From the NCBI RefSeq assembly GCF_000518265.1, contig NZ_JADG01000003.1, positions 496,001-560,000 on the forward strand: a stretch of 64,000 nucleotides of DNA, in the 5' to 3' direction. Below, piece by piece: positions 8,217 through 16,283 of the stretch; the first letter of the stretch is position 1; every line of letters starts with the position of its first letter. This DNA comes from Actinomadura oligospora ATCC 43269. Its GTDB lineage: Bacteria; Actinomycetota; Actinomycetes; Streptosporangiales; Streptosporangiaceae. The position numbers and the translations under genes are program-made. A model generated the notes under the pieces. It saw only the letters and a program-made list of their open reading frames with translations, had not been told where the DNA came from and ran no database searches.

Positions 8217-9809
8217 TCAGTTCGCGTCCCAGAAGTCACACTGGTGCTGGGCTCGGTACGCGGCGAGGGAGATGGGCGTGCTCCGTCCGCCCGGACGCAG
8301 CGACAGCATCGCGCCGGACGGCAGGCCCGGCCATCGGGCCAGGTGGTGCCGCGACGCGTTGGGAGTGGTCCGGCGGACGAACGATCCCCAGTAGTGGCTC
8401 ATGTCGTCGGCCAGCGTGCGCTGGGCGGCGGTGAAGTACGGGGTGATCGGGGTGCCGTTGTCGAAGCTCGGGAAGAGATACGGCAGCTCGCCCGCGTGCG
8501 GCGCGCCCCACTCGTACCCGGGCGGCGTGCCCGGGGTGAGACCGGGGAAGTGCCGGTCGTCGAACTGGTACATGTGGGCGCGGGTGGCGGCGGAGAGCCG
8601 CCGTGCCAGCTTGAGGGTCGGGCAGCCTCCGATGTCGGCGATCAGCCCCGAGTCCGTGAGGATCGCGGCGATCGCGTACGTGGGGGCGTAGGGGCCGCTG
8701 TAGTCGCTCAGCGGATAGCGCTTGAAGACCTCGGGGGCGCGTGCCCCGAACGTGTCGGTGACGAACTCCCGGTAGGAAGCCGGGGTGCGGTCCCAGTCGA
8801 GCGCGAAGGTCCGGCCCTCGTCATGGTTGACGCCGAAGATCATCGGTACCCGCTGGATGCGGCCGGCGGCGACGGCGTCGGCGGGGGCGGTCGGCAGCGG
8901 GCCCCCGCCGCTCACGAGACCGAAGTTCGTCTCCGCGCTCGCGTCCAGCAGTTCGGCTGCGGGCTTGGCCCGCAGGCAGGCGACCATGGTCGCCGGGTCA
9001 GCGCAGCCGACCGACCGGGCGAAGGCGGCACCGGCGGGCTCGGCCTGGGCCCGCGGGGTCGACGCGCAACTGCCGCTCTGCATGATCGCGGCGCGGAACA
9101 GCCCGGCCGAGCCGGGAGCGGCCAGATGCGCGCACACCGAGACGGCCCCGGCCGACTCGCCGCCGACGGTCACCGCGCGCGGGTCACCGCCGAACGCGGC
9201 CGCGTTGGCCCCTGTCCATCGCAACGCGGCCTGCTGGTCGAGCAGTGAGTAGTCGCCACCGAGCCCGCCCCTGCCGGAACCGCCGCCGGAACCGCCGCCG
9301 GGCCCGGCGAGGGCTAGCAGGCCGAAGGCGTTGAGCCGGTAGTTGGCGGTGACCACGACCACGTGGTTGTCGGCGGCCAGCTTGGCCCCGTCGTACTGCT
9401 GGGCTCCGCCGTTCTGCAGGCCACCGCCGTAGATGAAGAACAGCACCGGCAACCGGCCGCGCGCCCCGGCGGGCCGGAAGACATTGGCGTACAGACAGTC
9501 CTCGGCGTCCGACCGCGGACCGTTGCCGCTCGCGAGTTGTGCGCAGGCCGGGCCGTAGGACGTGGCCTGCCGGACGCCGTTCCACCGGCGCGCCGGGGCG
9601 GGCGCGGCGAAACGGCGGTCTCCCACCGGGGGCGCGGCGAACGGGACGCCGAGGAACTTGTCGACCCCGTCGACGGTGGAGCCTCGCACCACGCCGTGGT
9701 CGGTTCGGACGGTCGCGGCCGGGCTGGCGGCCTCGGCCTGTGCCGCGTGGACCACCGACGCCGGCAACGCCAGCGCGACGGCGGCAGCGAGCAGACGGTA
9801 CCTGACCAT
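8217..9809 (-). CDS. Secreted type-B carboxylesterase
   Basis: About 530 residues from the ATG at 9809 (AGGAGG at 9819-9824, 9 bases upstream; an ATG at 9815 is closer but only 3 bases away). It has a signal peptide (cut near VHA-AQA, about 20-27) and family motifs EDCLYANVF (103-111), oxyanion FIYGGG (125-130) and nucleophile GGESAGA with Ser219. Later come the acidic residue in VNHDEGR and the His in GAPHAGE. It hydrolyses carboxylic esters outside the cell. A Gly/Ser-rich run (about 170-185) is an unusual linker. It heads an operon with the GH3 glucosidase, which suggests removal of ester decorations from plant-type glycosides (inference). Confidence 0.92.
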   Translation of the reverse strand: MVRYRLLAAAVALALPASVVHAAQAEAASPAATVRTDHGVVRGSTVDGVDKFLGVPFAAPPVGDRRFAAPAPARRWNGVRQATSYGPACAQLASGNGPRSDAEDCLYANVFRPAGARGRLPVLFFIYGGGLQNGGAQQYDGAKLAADNHVVVVTANYRLNAFGLLALAGPGGGSGGGSGRGGLGGDYSLLDQQAALRWTGANAAAFGGDPRAVTVGGESAGAVSVCAHLAAPGSAGLFRAAIMQSGSCASTPRAQAEPAGAAFARSVGCADPATMVACLRAKPAAELLDASAETNFGLVSGGGPLPTAPADAVAAGRIQRVPMIFGVNHDEGRTFALDWDRTPASYREFVTDTFGARAPEVFKRYPLSDYSGPYAPTYAIAAILTDSGLIADIGGCPTLKLARRLSAATRAHMYQFDDRHFPGLTPGTPPGYEWGAPHAGELPYLFPSFDNGTPITPYFTAAQRTLADDMSHYWGSFVRRTTPNASRHHLARWPGLPSGAMLSLRPGGRSTPISLAAYRAQHQCDFWDAN

Positions 9810-9921
9810 GCGCATGCACCTCCTGGGCCGTCCTCGGTACCCCCGCCGGGACGCCGCCTTCTGTAAGCGAACGACAAAATCGGCCAATCGCTTGACCGGA
9901 TTTCTCCGGTGACGGGACCGA

Positions 9922-9953
9922 AGCGAATCTGCCTGCGGAGCCTAAAATTCGCT
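9922..9953. promoter_or_regulatory. Inverted repeat in the esterase/ROK divergent promoter region
   Basis: AGCGAAT (9922-9928) and ATTCGCT (9947-9953) form perfect 7-bp arms separated by 18 bases, within the 253-bp divergent region between the esterase and the first ROK gene. It is a plausible ROK operator. The wide spacer makes it less certain than the others in this window. Confidence 0.35.
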
Positions 9954-10026
9954 AGTAGGCACGTCAATGAGAATAATGACGGCCTATTTATGAGCACTCT
10001 TTGACAAAAGTGACTTACGCAGGATC

Positions 10027-10056
10027 TGGACATAATGCGGTGGGCCGGGATAGATT
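10027..10056 (+). promoter_or_regulatory. Candidate leaderless promoter of the first ROK gene
   Basis: TGGACA (10027-10032), an 18-base spacer and TAGATT (10051-10056) fit an actinomycete housekeeping promoter. The predicted start point falls at or next to the GTG start codon at 10063, and no Shine-Dalgarno motif is present. Confidence 0.5.
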
Positions 10057-10062
10057 CCGCCC

Positions 10063-11289
10063 GTGCCCGGCCCCACCGCTTCGCGACTGATCCTGGACGA
10101 ACTCCGCGGCGAGGTACGGCTCACCCGTGCCGAGCTGATCGAGCGGACCGGCCTGTCCCGGTCGTCGGTGTCCGGCGCTGTTGGAGAGTTGCTGTCGGCC
10201 GGACTGGTGGCCGAGCACACCATCCAGCCCGCGCCCGACGGCCGCCGTCCCGGCCGTCCGGTGGCAGGGCTGTCGCTCACGCGAGCGGCGGGCCTGGTCG
10301 CCGCCGTGGAGTTCGGGCGCGACCACATGTCGGTCGCCGTCGCCGACATGGCGCTGCGAGTGCTGACCGAGCGCACCGTGTCCATCGACGCGGCTGGCGG
10401 CAAGGACGTGGCTGGCGGCCGGGACGGGACGGACGGCAGGGACGCAGCAGGTGGCCGGGACGCGGTGTTGCGGGCCGCCGAGGCGCAGATCCTGTCCGCG
10501 CTCACCGAGGTGCCCGAACCCCAGGCCCTGCTCGCCGTCGGGATGGGCCTGCCGGCGCCGATCCTGGCCGCGGACGGAAGCGTGGTGAGCGGCCCGGTCC
10601 TGCACGGCTGGGCGGGCAGCCGTCCGGCCGCCGAACTCGGCGACCGGCTCGGGCTGCCGGTCGCCATCGACAACGACGCGAACCTCGGCGCCCTGGCCGA
10701 GGCCCGGCTCGGCGCGGGCCGCGGTGCGCGGGACATGCTCTATCTCACGATCTCCTCCGGCGTCGGCGCCGGGCTCGTCCTCGACGGGCGCGTGCACCGC
10801 GGCAGGCACGGCGTCGCCGGAGAGATCGGCCACGTCCCGGTCGCGGGGGCCGCCGGAACCGGCCGGGCGTGCCGGTGCGGCGGGCTCCGCTGCCTGGAGA
10901 CGCTGGCCTCGACCACCGCCATCCTGGAGGCGCTCGAGCCGTCCTTCGGACCCCTCACCGTGGCCCGGCTGGTGACCCTGGCGAGTTCGGAGTCGATCGT
11001 CCGCCGGGTCCTCACCGACGCCGGGCGGGCCATCGGCACCGTGGTCGGCGACCTCGCCAACACCCTCGACCCGGCCGTGATCGTCCTCGGCGGCCCGCTG
11101 ACCGAAGCCGCCCGGCCGCTGCTGACCGGACTGCGGGAATCCCTGGACCGCCGTACTCAGCCGGGAGTCGGCGACGCCGTCCGCCTGGTCCCCGCCGCCT
11201 TGGGGGAGCGCGCCGGTGTCCTGGGCGCGCTCATCATCGCCGCCGAGACCGCCGCGGTCCTGGAATCCGGTGGAGAGGGAAACGCATGA
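10063..11289 (+). CDS. ROK-family transcriptional regulator
   Basis: A 408-residue protein with an N-terminal winged helix (LTRAELIERTGLSRSSVSGAV, about 18-38) and a ROK sugar-kinase-like domain containing IDNDANLGALAE and the zinc motif CRCGGLRCLE. The kinase phosphate-binding DxGxT region is degenerate (VEFGRDH), so it is likely a sugar-responsive regulator of the NagC/XylR type, not a kinase. An Ala/Gly/Asp-rich low-complexity stretch lies around residues 110-135. It overlaps the next ROK gene by 4 bases and is divergent from the esterase-GH3 operon, its most likely target. Confidence 0.9.
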   Translation: MPGPTASRLILDELRGEVRLTRAELIERTGLSRSSVSGAVGELLSAGLVAEHTIQPAPDGRRPGRPVAGLSLTRAAGLVAAVEFGRDHMSVAVADMALRVLTERTVSIDAAGGKDVAGGRDGTDGRDAAGGRDAVLRAAEAQILSALTEVPEPQALLAVGMGLPAPILAADGSVVSGPVLHGWAGSRPAAELGDRLGLPVAIDNDANLGALAEARLGAGRGARDMLYLTISSGVGAGLVLDGRVHRGRHGVAGEIGHVPVAGAAGTGRACRCGGLRCLETLASTTAILEALEPSFGPLTVARLVTLASSESIVRRVLTDAGRAIGTVVGDLANTLDPAVIVLGGPLTEAARPLLTGLRESLDRRTQPGVGDAVRLVPAALGERAGVLGALIIAAETAAVLESGGEGNA

Positions 11290-12404
11290 CGTCACATGAC
11301 GAGCGAGTGCTGAGCCTCATCCCGTACGGCGACGCGACGACCATGAGCGACCTCGTGCGGGCCAGCGGGCTGAGCCGGCCCACGGTGGCCGGTGTCCTCG
11401 GACGGCTGCGCGCGGCCGGGTCGGTGGAGGAGGCGGTGGTGGCCACCGGGAGCCTCGGGCGTCCGGCGAAACGATGGCGGCGGCTACCGCAGCACGGGAC
11501 GTTCGGGGTGATCGCGCTCTCCCGCGACGCCGTGCGGGTACGCGTCGTCGACGGCGATGACCGGAACGTCGCCGAACGGGAGCAGCCGCTCGACGTCAGC
11601 CTCGACGCGCAGGGGGCGCTGGCGCACGGCCACCGGTTCCTGCGCGACTGCCTGACCGAGCTGGGCGCTCCCGCCGACGGCCTGTCCAGGGTCGTCCTCG
11701 GCCTGCCCTGCCCTGTCGGCGGCCCGGAGGAGCATCCGCAGGTCCGCGGCATCCTCCCGGACTGGGTCGGGATCCGCCCGGCCGAGCGACTGCGCAGCCT
11801 GCTGCCCGGCACCGCGATCGTCGTGGAGAACGACGCCAACCTCGGCGCGCTCGGGGAACTCGCGCAGGGCGCCGGCCAGGGCGGGACGGACCTGGTCTAC
11901 ATCAAGCTGGCCCCGGGAGTCGGTGCGGCACTGATCCTCGGCCACCGGCTCTACCGCGGCGCCGCCGGGCTGGCAGGGGAGATCGGCCACGTCCAGATCA
12001 ATCCCATGGGCCAGCCCTGCGCCTGCGGGGCGCGCGGATGCCTGGCGATCGAGCTCAACATCGCGGCCCGGCACGGAACCGAGTGGCGGCACAGCCTGCC
12101 GACGCCCGCCGAGCTGTTCCCGGCGGGCGAGACCAGCGACCCGGCCGCCGACCGCGTCCTCCACCGCATCGGCGCCCTGCTCGGGGAGCAACTCGGTGCG
12201 CTGGCCAACGTGCTCGACCCCGAACGTGTCATCGTCAGCACCGACACGATGCCGCCCCCTGCCGTCCTGCTGGACGGGATACGGGACGGTATCCACCGCA
12301 CGGCACTGCCGGTCGTGAGCGATCTTCCGGTGGTCCCGTCACCGCTGGGCATCAGAGCCGAACTGATCGGCGGCATCGCCCTCGCCCGCTCAGGCGACGG
12401 GTAG
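11286..12404 (+). CDS. Second ROK-family protein, translationally coupled to the first
   Basis: A 372-residue ROK protein starting at the ATG in the ATGA overlap with the preceding gene. The N-terminal helix-turn-helix (MSDLVRASGLSRPTVAGVL) is followed by a ROK domain with VENDANLGALGEL and the zinc motif CACGARGC. Like its neighbour it keeps the DNA-binding domain. Two coupled ROK regulators are uncommon and may act as a heteromeric or sequential sugar sensor for the divergent esterase-glucosidase operon (inference). A glycan-kinase activity cannot be excluded but is less likely given the winged helix. Confidence 0.88.
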   Translation: MTSHDERVLSLIPYGDATTMSDLVRASGLSRPTVAGVLGRLRAAGSVEEAVVATGSLGRPAKRWRRLPQHGTFGVIALSRDAVRVRVVDGDDRNVAEREQPLDVSLDAQGALAHGHRFLRDCLTELGAPADGLSRVVLGLPCPVGGPEEHPQVRGILPDWVGIRPAERLRSLLPGTAIVVENDANLGALGELAQGAGQGGTDLVYIKLAPGVGAALILGHRLYRGAAGLAGEIGHVQINPMGQPCACGARGCLAIELNIAARHGTEWRHSLPTPAELFPAGETSDPAADRVLHRIGALLGEQLGALANVLDPERVIVSTDTMPPPAVLLDGIRDGIHRTALPVVSDLPVVPSPLGIRAELIGGIALARSGDG

Positions 12405-12444
12405 TGCTGTATGCCCATGCCCGATTCCGCCCGTTCCGCGACCG

Positions 12445-13260
12445 TCAGGTTCCTCCGATGAATCTGGTGACGACGGCCGCGTACTCCTGCGGATGCGTCA
12501 CCTGGGGGATGTGTCCCGCCCCTTCGAAGACCTGCCGCTGCGCCTGCGGCATGGCGGTGGCCACCCGGTCGAGCACGCCGGTGAACCACGGCGGGCTCTG
12601 CGTGCCGGAGCTGAGCAGCACGGGCGCCGTGCAGGCGGCGAGGCCGTCGAGGTCCACGACGGCCCAGTCCGGGTCGAGCTGTTCGTCCAGCCAGGTCTGG
12701 GCGTTGGCGACGAAGACCTCGCGCATGGGGGCGGGCAGCCGGTCCCACATGCCGGGTCCCAGGGCGATCTCTTCCACGAACAGCCGTGCGCCCGCTTCGT
12801 CCTCGCCCTTGCGGAGGCGGTCCATCACGGCGTCGATGGAGGTCATCGTCGGCTGAAGCCCTGCCATGAACGCCGGGTCGTCGGCCATCAAGCCCATGAG
12901 CGGAGGTTCGTGGACCACGATGCTGCGGAACAGCTCCGGCCGCCGCGCCGCCAGCCCCAAGGTGATCGACGCGCCGAAGGAGTTCCCGGCCACGTGCGCC
13001 GGGGCGATCCCGAGTTCGTCGATCAGCGCCGCCAGGTCGTCCTCGTCCTGGCGCCGGGTCCCCTGACCCGGTACCATCTCGCTCCCGCCGTGACCACGGC
13101 GGTCGTAGGCGAACACCTGGAAGGACCCGCGCAGATCGGCTTCGATCGCGAGCCGCCAGTTCGCGCGGTCGTTCCACGAGCCGTGCACGAGGACGAGCGG
13201 ATCCCCGTCCCCGGCGGACTCGTAGGCGAGCCGCACACCGTTGGCGTTCACCTGGGACAC
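12445..13260 (-). CDS. Alpha/beta-hydrolase fold protein
   Basis: 271 residues from the GTG at 13260 (AAGGAG lies 7 bases upstream; longer frames upstream lack a start signal). It shows the oxyanion motif VHGSWNDRANW, the nucleophile motif GNSFGA and a C-terminal catalytic His in GAGHIPQ. It is probably an intracellular esterase or C-C hydrolase of the BioH/lactonase-like superfamily, with unknown substrate. The region after beta-strand 7 (SSGTQSPPWF) lacks an obvious catalytic Asp, so the acid may come from another strand. It is not clearly in an operon: 260 bases separate it from the upstream MFS gene. Confidence 0.85.
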   Translation of the reverse strand: MSQVNANGVRLAYESAGDGDPLVLVHGSWNDRANWRLAIEADLRGSFQVFAYDRRGHGGSEMVPGQGTRRQDEDDLAALIDELGIAPAHVAGNSFGASITLGLAARRPELFRSIVVHEPPLMGLMADDPAFMAGLQPTMTSIDAVMDRLRKGEDEAGARLFVEEIALGPGMWDRLPAPMREVFVANAQTWLDEQLDPDWAVVDLDGLAACTAPVLLSSGTQSPPWFTGVLDRVATAMPQAQRQVFEGAGHIPQVTHPQEYAAVVTRFIGGT

Positions 13261-13443
13261 GTCACGACTCCTTCGGTCCGGCCGGCGCGGGCCCTGCTGA
13301 TCGCCCGCCGCAGTACTCCTACCAGCCGGTGCCGAGGCACGACACGAGCCACGCTGAAGCACGTCGCTCGTCCTAAAGGTGCTCGTCAGCGGGGTTGTCT
13401 GGCTTCGTCTTCGAGACGTCGGCGCGAGCCTGGAGACGAGGGC

Positions 13444-13470
13444 GGCCGTGACCCGGTTCGGGCCACGGCC
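13444..13470 (-). terminator. Stem-loop downstream of the MFS gene
   Basis: GGCCGTG-A-CCC, a GGTTC loop, then GGG-C-CACGGCC forms an interrupted 10-bp stem about 50 bases after the MFS stop codon on the minus strand. It probably separates the MFS transcript from the hydrolase gene. Confidence 0.5.
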
Positions 13471-13520
13471 GGTGACGTTCAACGGCTGGACCGCCGTAGA
13501 GGACCCTCCGCCTGAGGTGG

Positions 13521-15038
13521 TCAGGGGTGGGAGAGGAGCGGTTCGGCGTCTTCGGGGGTTCGCTCGGTCTCGGCGTCCTCGGGGACGGCCTGCTGCTGGG
13601 GACGCGGCGTGTTCATCAGGACGGCGATGATCAGCGCACCGGTCACGAGGATCCCCGCCGCCCAGGTGCCGGCCGTCACGAAGCCGTCCAGCATCGCCTG
13701 CCTGGCGAGGAGCGGGCTCCTGCCCTGCGAGGCGTGCGAGGCCAGGTAGTCCGCCGTCGCGCTGGTGGCGATGGTGTTGAGGAGCGCGGTTCCGATCGAG
13801 CTGCTGATCTGCTGCGAGGTGTTGACGCTGGCCGAGGCGACGCCCGCGTCGCGCGGGTCGATGCCGCGCGTGGCGTAGTTGAAGGCCACCGGCATGACCA
13901 GGCCCGCCCCGAGGCCGAGCAGGAGCCCCGAGACCAGCACGCCCTGGACGTAGGCGGTGCCGGTCTCCATGGTGCGCAGCCACAGCATGCCGGACGCGAT
14001 GAGCAGCAGGCCCGGAATGATCAGCGTCCGTGGCGGGAGCTTGGGCAGCAGCCGGGTGGTGAGCGCACTGGCCGACACGAGCACCGCCACGGTCATCGGG
14101 AGGAACGCCACGCCCGTCCTGATCGGTGAGTATCCCTTGACGGCCTGCAGGTAGTAGGTCATGAAGAGGAACGCCCCGAACATTCCGATCGTGGCCAGTC
14201 CGACGCTCAGGTAGGCGCCGCCACGGGTGCGGTCGGCGATCAGGCGTGGCGGCAGCATGGGCTGCGACACCCGCTTCTCGACCATCGCGAACGCGGCGAG
14301 CAGCACCGCGCCCCCGACCAGCAGACCGACGACCTTCGCCGAGCCCCAGCCGTCGGACTCCGCCCGGCCCGTGCCGTACACGACCGCGACCAGCCCGCTG
14401 GTCACCAGCAGCACGCCGGGGACGTCCAGCCGGGCCTTCCCCTCACTCCGCGACTCGGTCAGCATCGCGTACCCGCCGATCACCGCGATCAGCGCGATCG
14501 GAACGCTGACGTACAGGCACCAGCGCCAGTCCAGGTAGTCGGTCAGCGCCCCGCCCGCGAGCAGCCCGATCGCGCCGCCCACGGCGGTGATCGCGCCCCA
14601 GATCCCGAACGCCTTGGCGCGCTCCTTGGGCTGGGTGAACGTCACCGTCAGCAATGACAGCGCGGACGGCCCGAGCAGCGCGGCGAATCCACCCTGCAAG
14701 GCACGCGCGCTCAGCAGCAGCTCGAAGGTGCTTGCCGCGCCGCCGAGGGCCGACGCGCCGGCGAAGCCGAGCAGTCCGATCAGGAAGGTCCGTTTGCGGC
14801 CGGTGTAGTCGGCGATCCGTCCGCCGAGCAGCAGGAGGCTGCCGAACGCCAGCGTGTAGGCGGTGATGATCCACTGCCGGTCGCCGTCGGAGATCCCCAG
14901 ATCGCGCTGGAGCGACGGCAGCGCGATGTTCACGACCGTCCCGTCCAGGACGATCATGAGCTGGGCCAGCCCTATGAAGAACAGCGCGGCCCAGCGGCGC
15001 GAAGTGGCCGCCGGGGCCTGCGCCTTCGTGGTTGCCAT
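13521..15038 (-). CDS. DHA2-family (EmrB/QacA) MFS drug efflux pump
   Basis: A 505-residue, 14-helix major facilitator. The first helix carries LMIVLDGTVVNIALPSL, the DHA2 signature, and the loop motif GGRIADYTGRKRTF is motif A. A further family motif is GLGLLLGLGAG-like (SGLLLGLGAGLV). It should export drugs or metabolites by proton antiport. It is transcribed divergently from the ECF41 sigma factor gene, with about 200 bases between them, so it is a candidate member of that sigma factor's regulon (inference). The C-terminus is a Glu/Pro-rich cytoplasmic tail. Confidence 0.93.
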   Translation of the reverse strand: MATTKAQAPAATSRRWAALFFIGLAQLMIVLDGTVVNIALPSLQRDLGISDGDRQWIITAYTLAFGSLLLLGGRIADYTGRKRTFLIGLLGFAGASALGGAASTFELLLSARALQGGFAALLGPSALSLLTVTFTQPKERAKAFGIWGAITAVGGAIGLLAGGALTDYLDWRWCLYVSVPIALIAVIGGYAMLTESRSEGKARLDVPGVLLVTSGLVAVVYGTGRAESDGWGSAKVVGLLVGGAVLLAAFAMVEKRVSQPMLPPRLIADRTRGGAYLSVGLATIGMFGAFLFMTYYLQAVKGYSPIRTGVAFLPMTVAVLVSASALTTRLLPKLPPRTLIIPGLLLIASGMLWLRTMETGTAYVQGVLVSGLLLGLGAGLVMPVAFNYATRGIDPRDAGVASASVNTSQQISSSIGTALLNTIATSATADYLASHASQGRSPLLARQAMLDGFVTAGTWAAGILVTGALIIAVLMNTPRPQQQAVPEDAETERTPEDAEPLLSHP

Positions 15039-15166
15039 GACTTCGTCCTCACTTGTGGTGGTGCGCGCCGCACGGACCGTTCGCGCGGCGTCCTGACGGC
15101 CACAAGACGACGGCGGCCCGACTCCTGTGACGGCGCGGTCGTATGACGTGGGTCACTGCACGCGGG

Positions 15167-15193
15167 TGTTACAAAGCGGTGGGAAGCGGCGTC
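15167..15193 (+). promoter_or_regulatory. Candidate ECF41-type promoter of the sigma factor gene
   Basis: TGTTACA (15167-15173), a 16-base spacer and CGTC (15190-15193) resemble the ECF41 consensus TGTCACA with a CGTC -10 element, with one mismatch. It lies 45 bases upstream of the ECF41 sigma factor start, as expected for autoregulation. Confidence 0.55.
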
Positions 15194-15237
15194 TAGTGCG
15201 CGTGGCAGGACCAAGGACGAACGTGCAGGAGCCAGGC

Positions 15238-16176
15238 ATGAGCCAGCGCAGCGAACGAACGACGGCCGCGGCCGGACGGCTCGATCGCGCCAAGAGCGTG
15301 GACACGGCCACCAAGGTGTTCGTCGAGCATCGCAATCTGCTTTTCACCGTCGCCTACGAGATGCTCGGGTCGGCCGCCGACGCCGAGGACGTCCTGCAGG
15401 AGACCTGGCTGCGCTGGGTGGACGTCGACCTGGCCACCGTCCGGGAGCAGCGCGCCTACCTGGTGCGGATCGTCACCCGGCAGGCCCTGGACCGGCTGCG
15501 TGCGCTGGGTCGGCGCCGCGAGTCCTACGTCGGGCCGTGGCTGCCCGAACCGCTGCTGACCACCCCTGACGTGGCCGAGGACGTCGAACTGGCCGACAGC
15601 GTGTCGATGGCGATGCTGCTGGTCCTGGAGACGCTCGCGCCGATCGAGCGGGCGGTGTTCGTGCTGCGCGAGGTGTTCGACCTGGACTACGACGAGATCG
15701 CCGAAGCCGTCGACAGGACCCCGTCGGCCGTCCGGCAGCTCGCGTACCGGGCACGGTCACACGTCGCCGCGCGCCGCCCCCGCGGCGTCGTCTCCCAGGC
15801 CGAGACCCGGGCCGCGCTCGGGGCCTTCCTCCTCGCGGTCCAGACCGGCGACCTGCAGCGCCTCCTCGACATCCTGGCGCCGGACGTCGTCGCTCTCAGC
15901 GACGGCGGCGGAATCAAGCACGCCCTGCCTCGTCCCATCGTGGGGGCCGACAAGGTGGCCCGCCTGATGTCGGTCGGCTGGTGGAAGCACGACGTCGAGC
16001 GGACGGTCGAGCTGGTCCAGATCAACGGCGGCCCGGGGCTGCTCGTCCGGGTCGGCGGGGAGATCGACGGCGTGGTCGCCGTCCGCGTCGAGAACGGCCA
16101 CATCACCGGCGCGTACCACGTCCGCAACCCCGAGAAGCTCTCGCACATGGACCGAGAGACCACCGTGAGCCGCTGA
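15238..16176 (+). CDS. ECF41-family (SigJ-like) RNA polymerase sigma factor
   Basis: A 312-residue extracytoplasmic-function sigma factor. The ATG at 15238 has AGGAG six bases upstream. Region 2 (about 28-95, with DAEDVLQETWLRW) and region 4 (about 125-180) are joined by a linker carrying WLPEP (101-105), the ECF41 hallmark. A C-terminal SnoaL/NTF2-like domain follows, with DGGG (222-225), which in ECF41 proteins regulates activity in place of an anti-sigma factor. The usual neighbour (a carboxymuconolactone-decarboxylase-like or oxidoreductase gene) is absent; a DHA2 pump is divergent instead. The upstream ECF41-like promoter suggests autoregulation. Confidence 0.93.
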   Translation: MSQRSERTTAAAGRLDRAKSVDTATKVFVEHRNLLFTVAYEMLGSAADAEDVLQETWLRWVDVDLATVREQRAYLVRIVTRQALDRLRALGRRRESYVGPWLPEPLLTTPDVAEDVELADSVSMAMLLVLETLAPIERAVFVLREVFDLDYDEIAEAVDRTPSAVRQLAYRARSHVAARRPRGVVSQAETRAALGAFLLAVQTGDLQRLLDILAPDVVALSDGGGIKHALPRPIVGADKVARLMSVGWWKHDVERTVELVQINGGPGLLVRVGGEIDGVVAVRVENGHITGAYHVRNPEKLSHMDRETTVSR

Positions 16177-16283
16177 ACCCGTGAACCTCCCTGGGCCTCC
16201 GTCCTCGGGATGAGTGAGGACGAGGCGGCGTCCGCACCGGAGCGCGCGTCGGATGTCACAGCGGTGGCCTAGGGTGCACCGGC

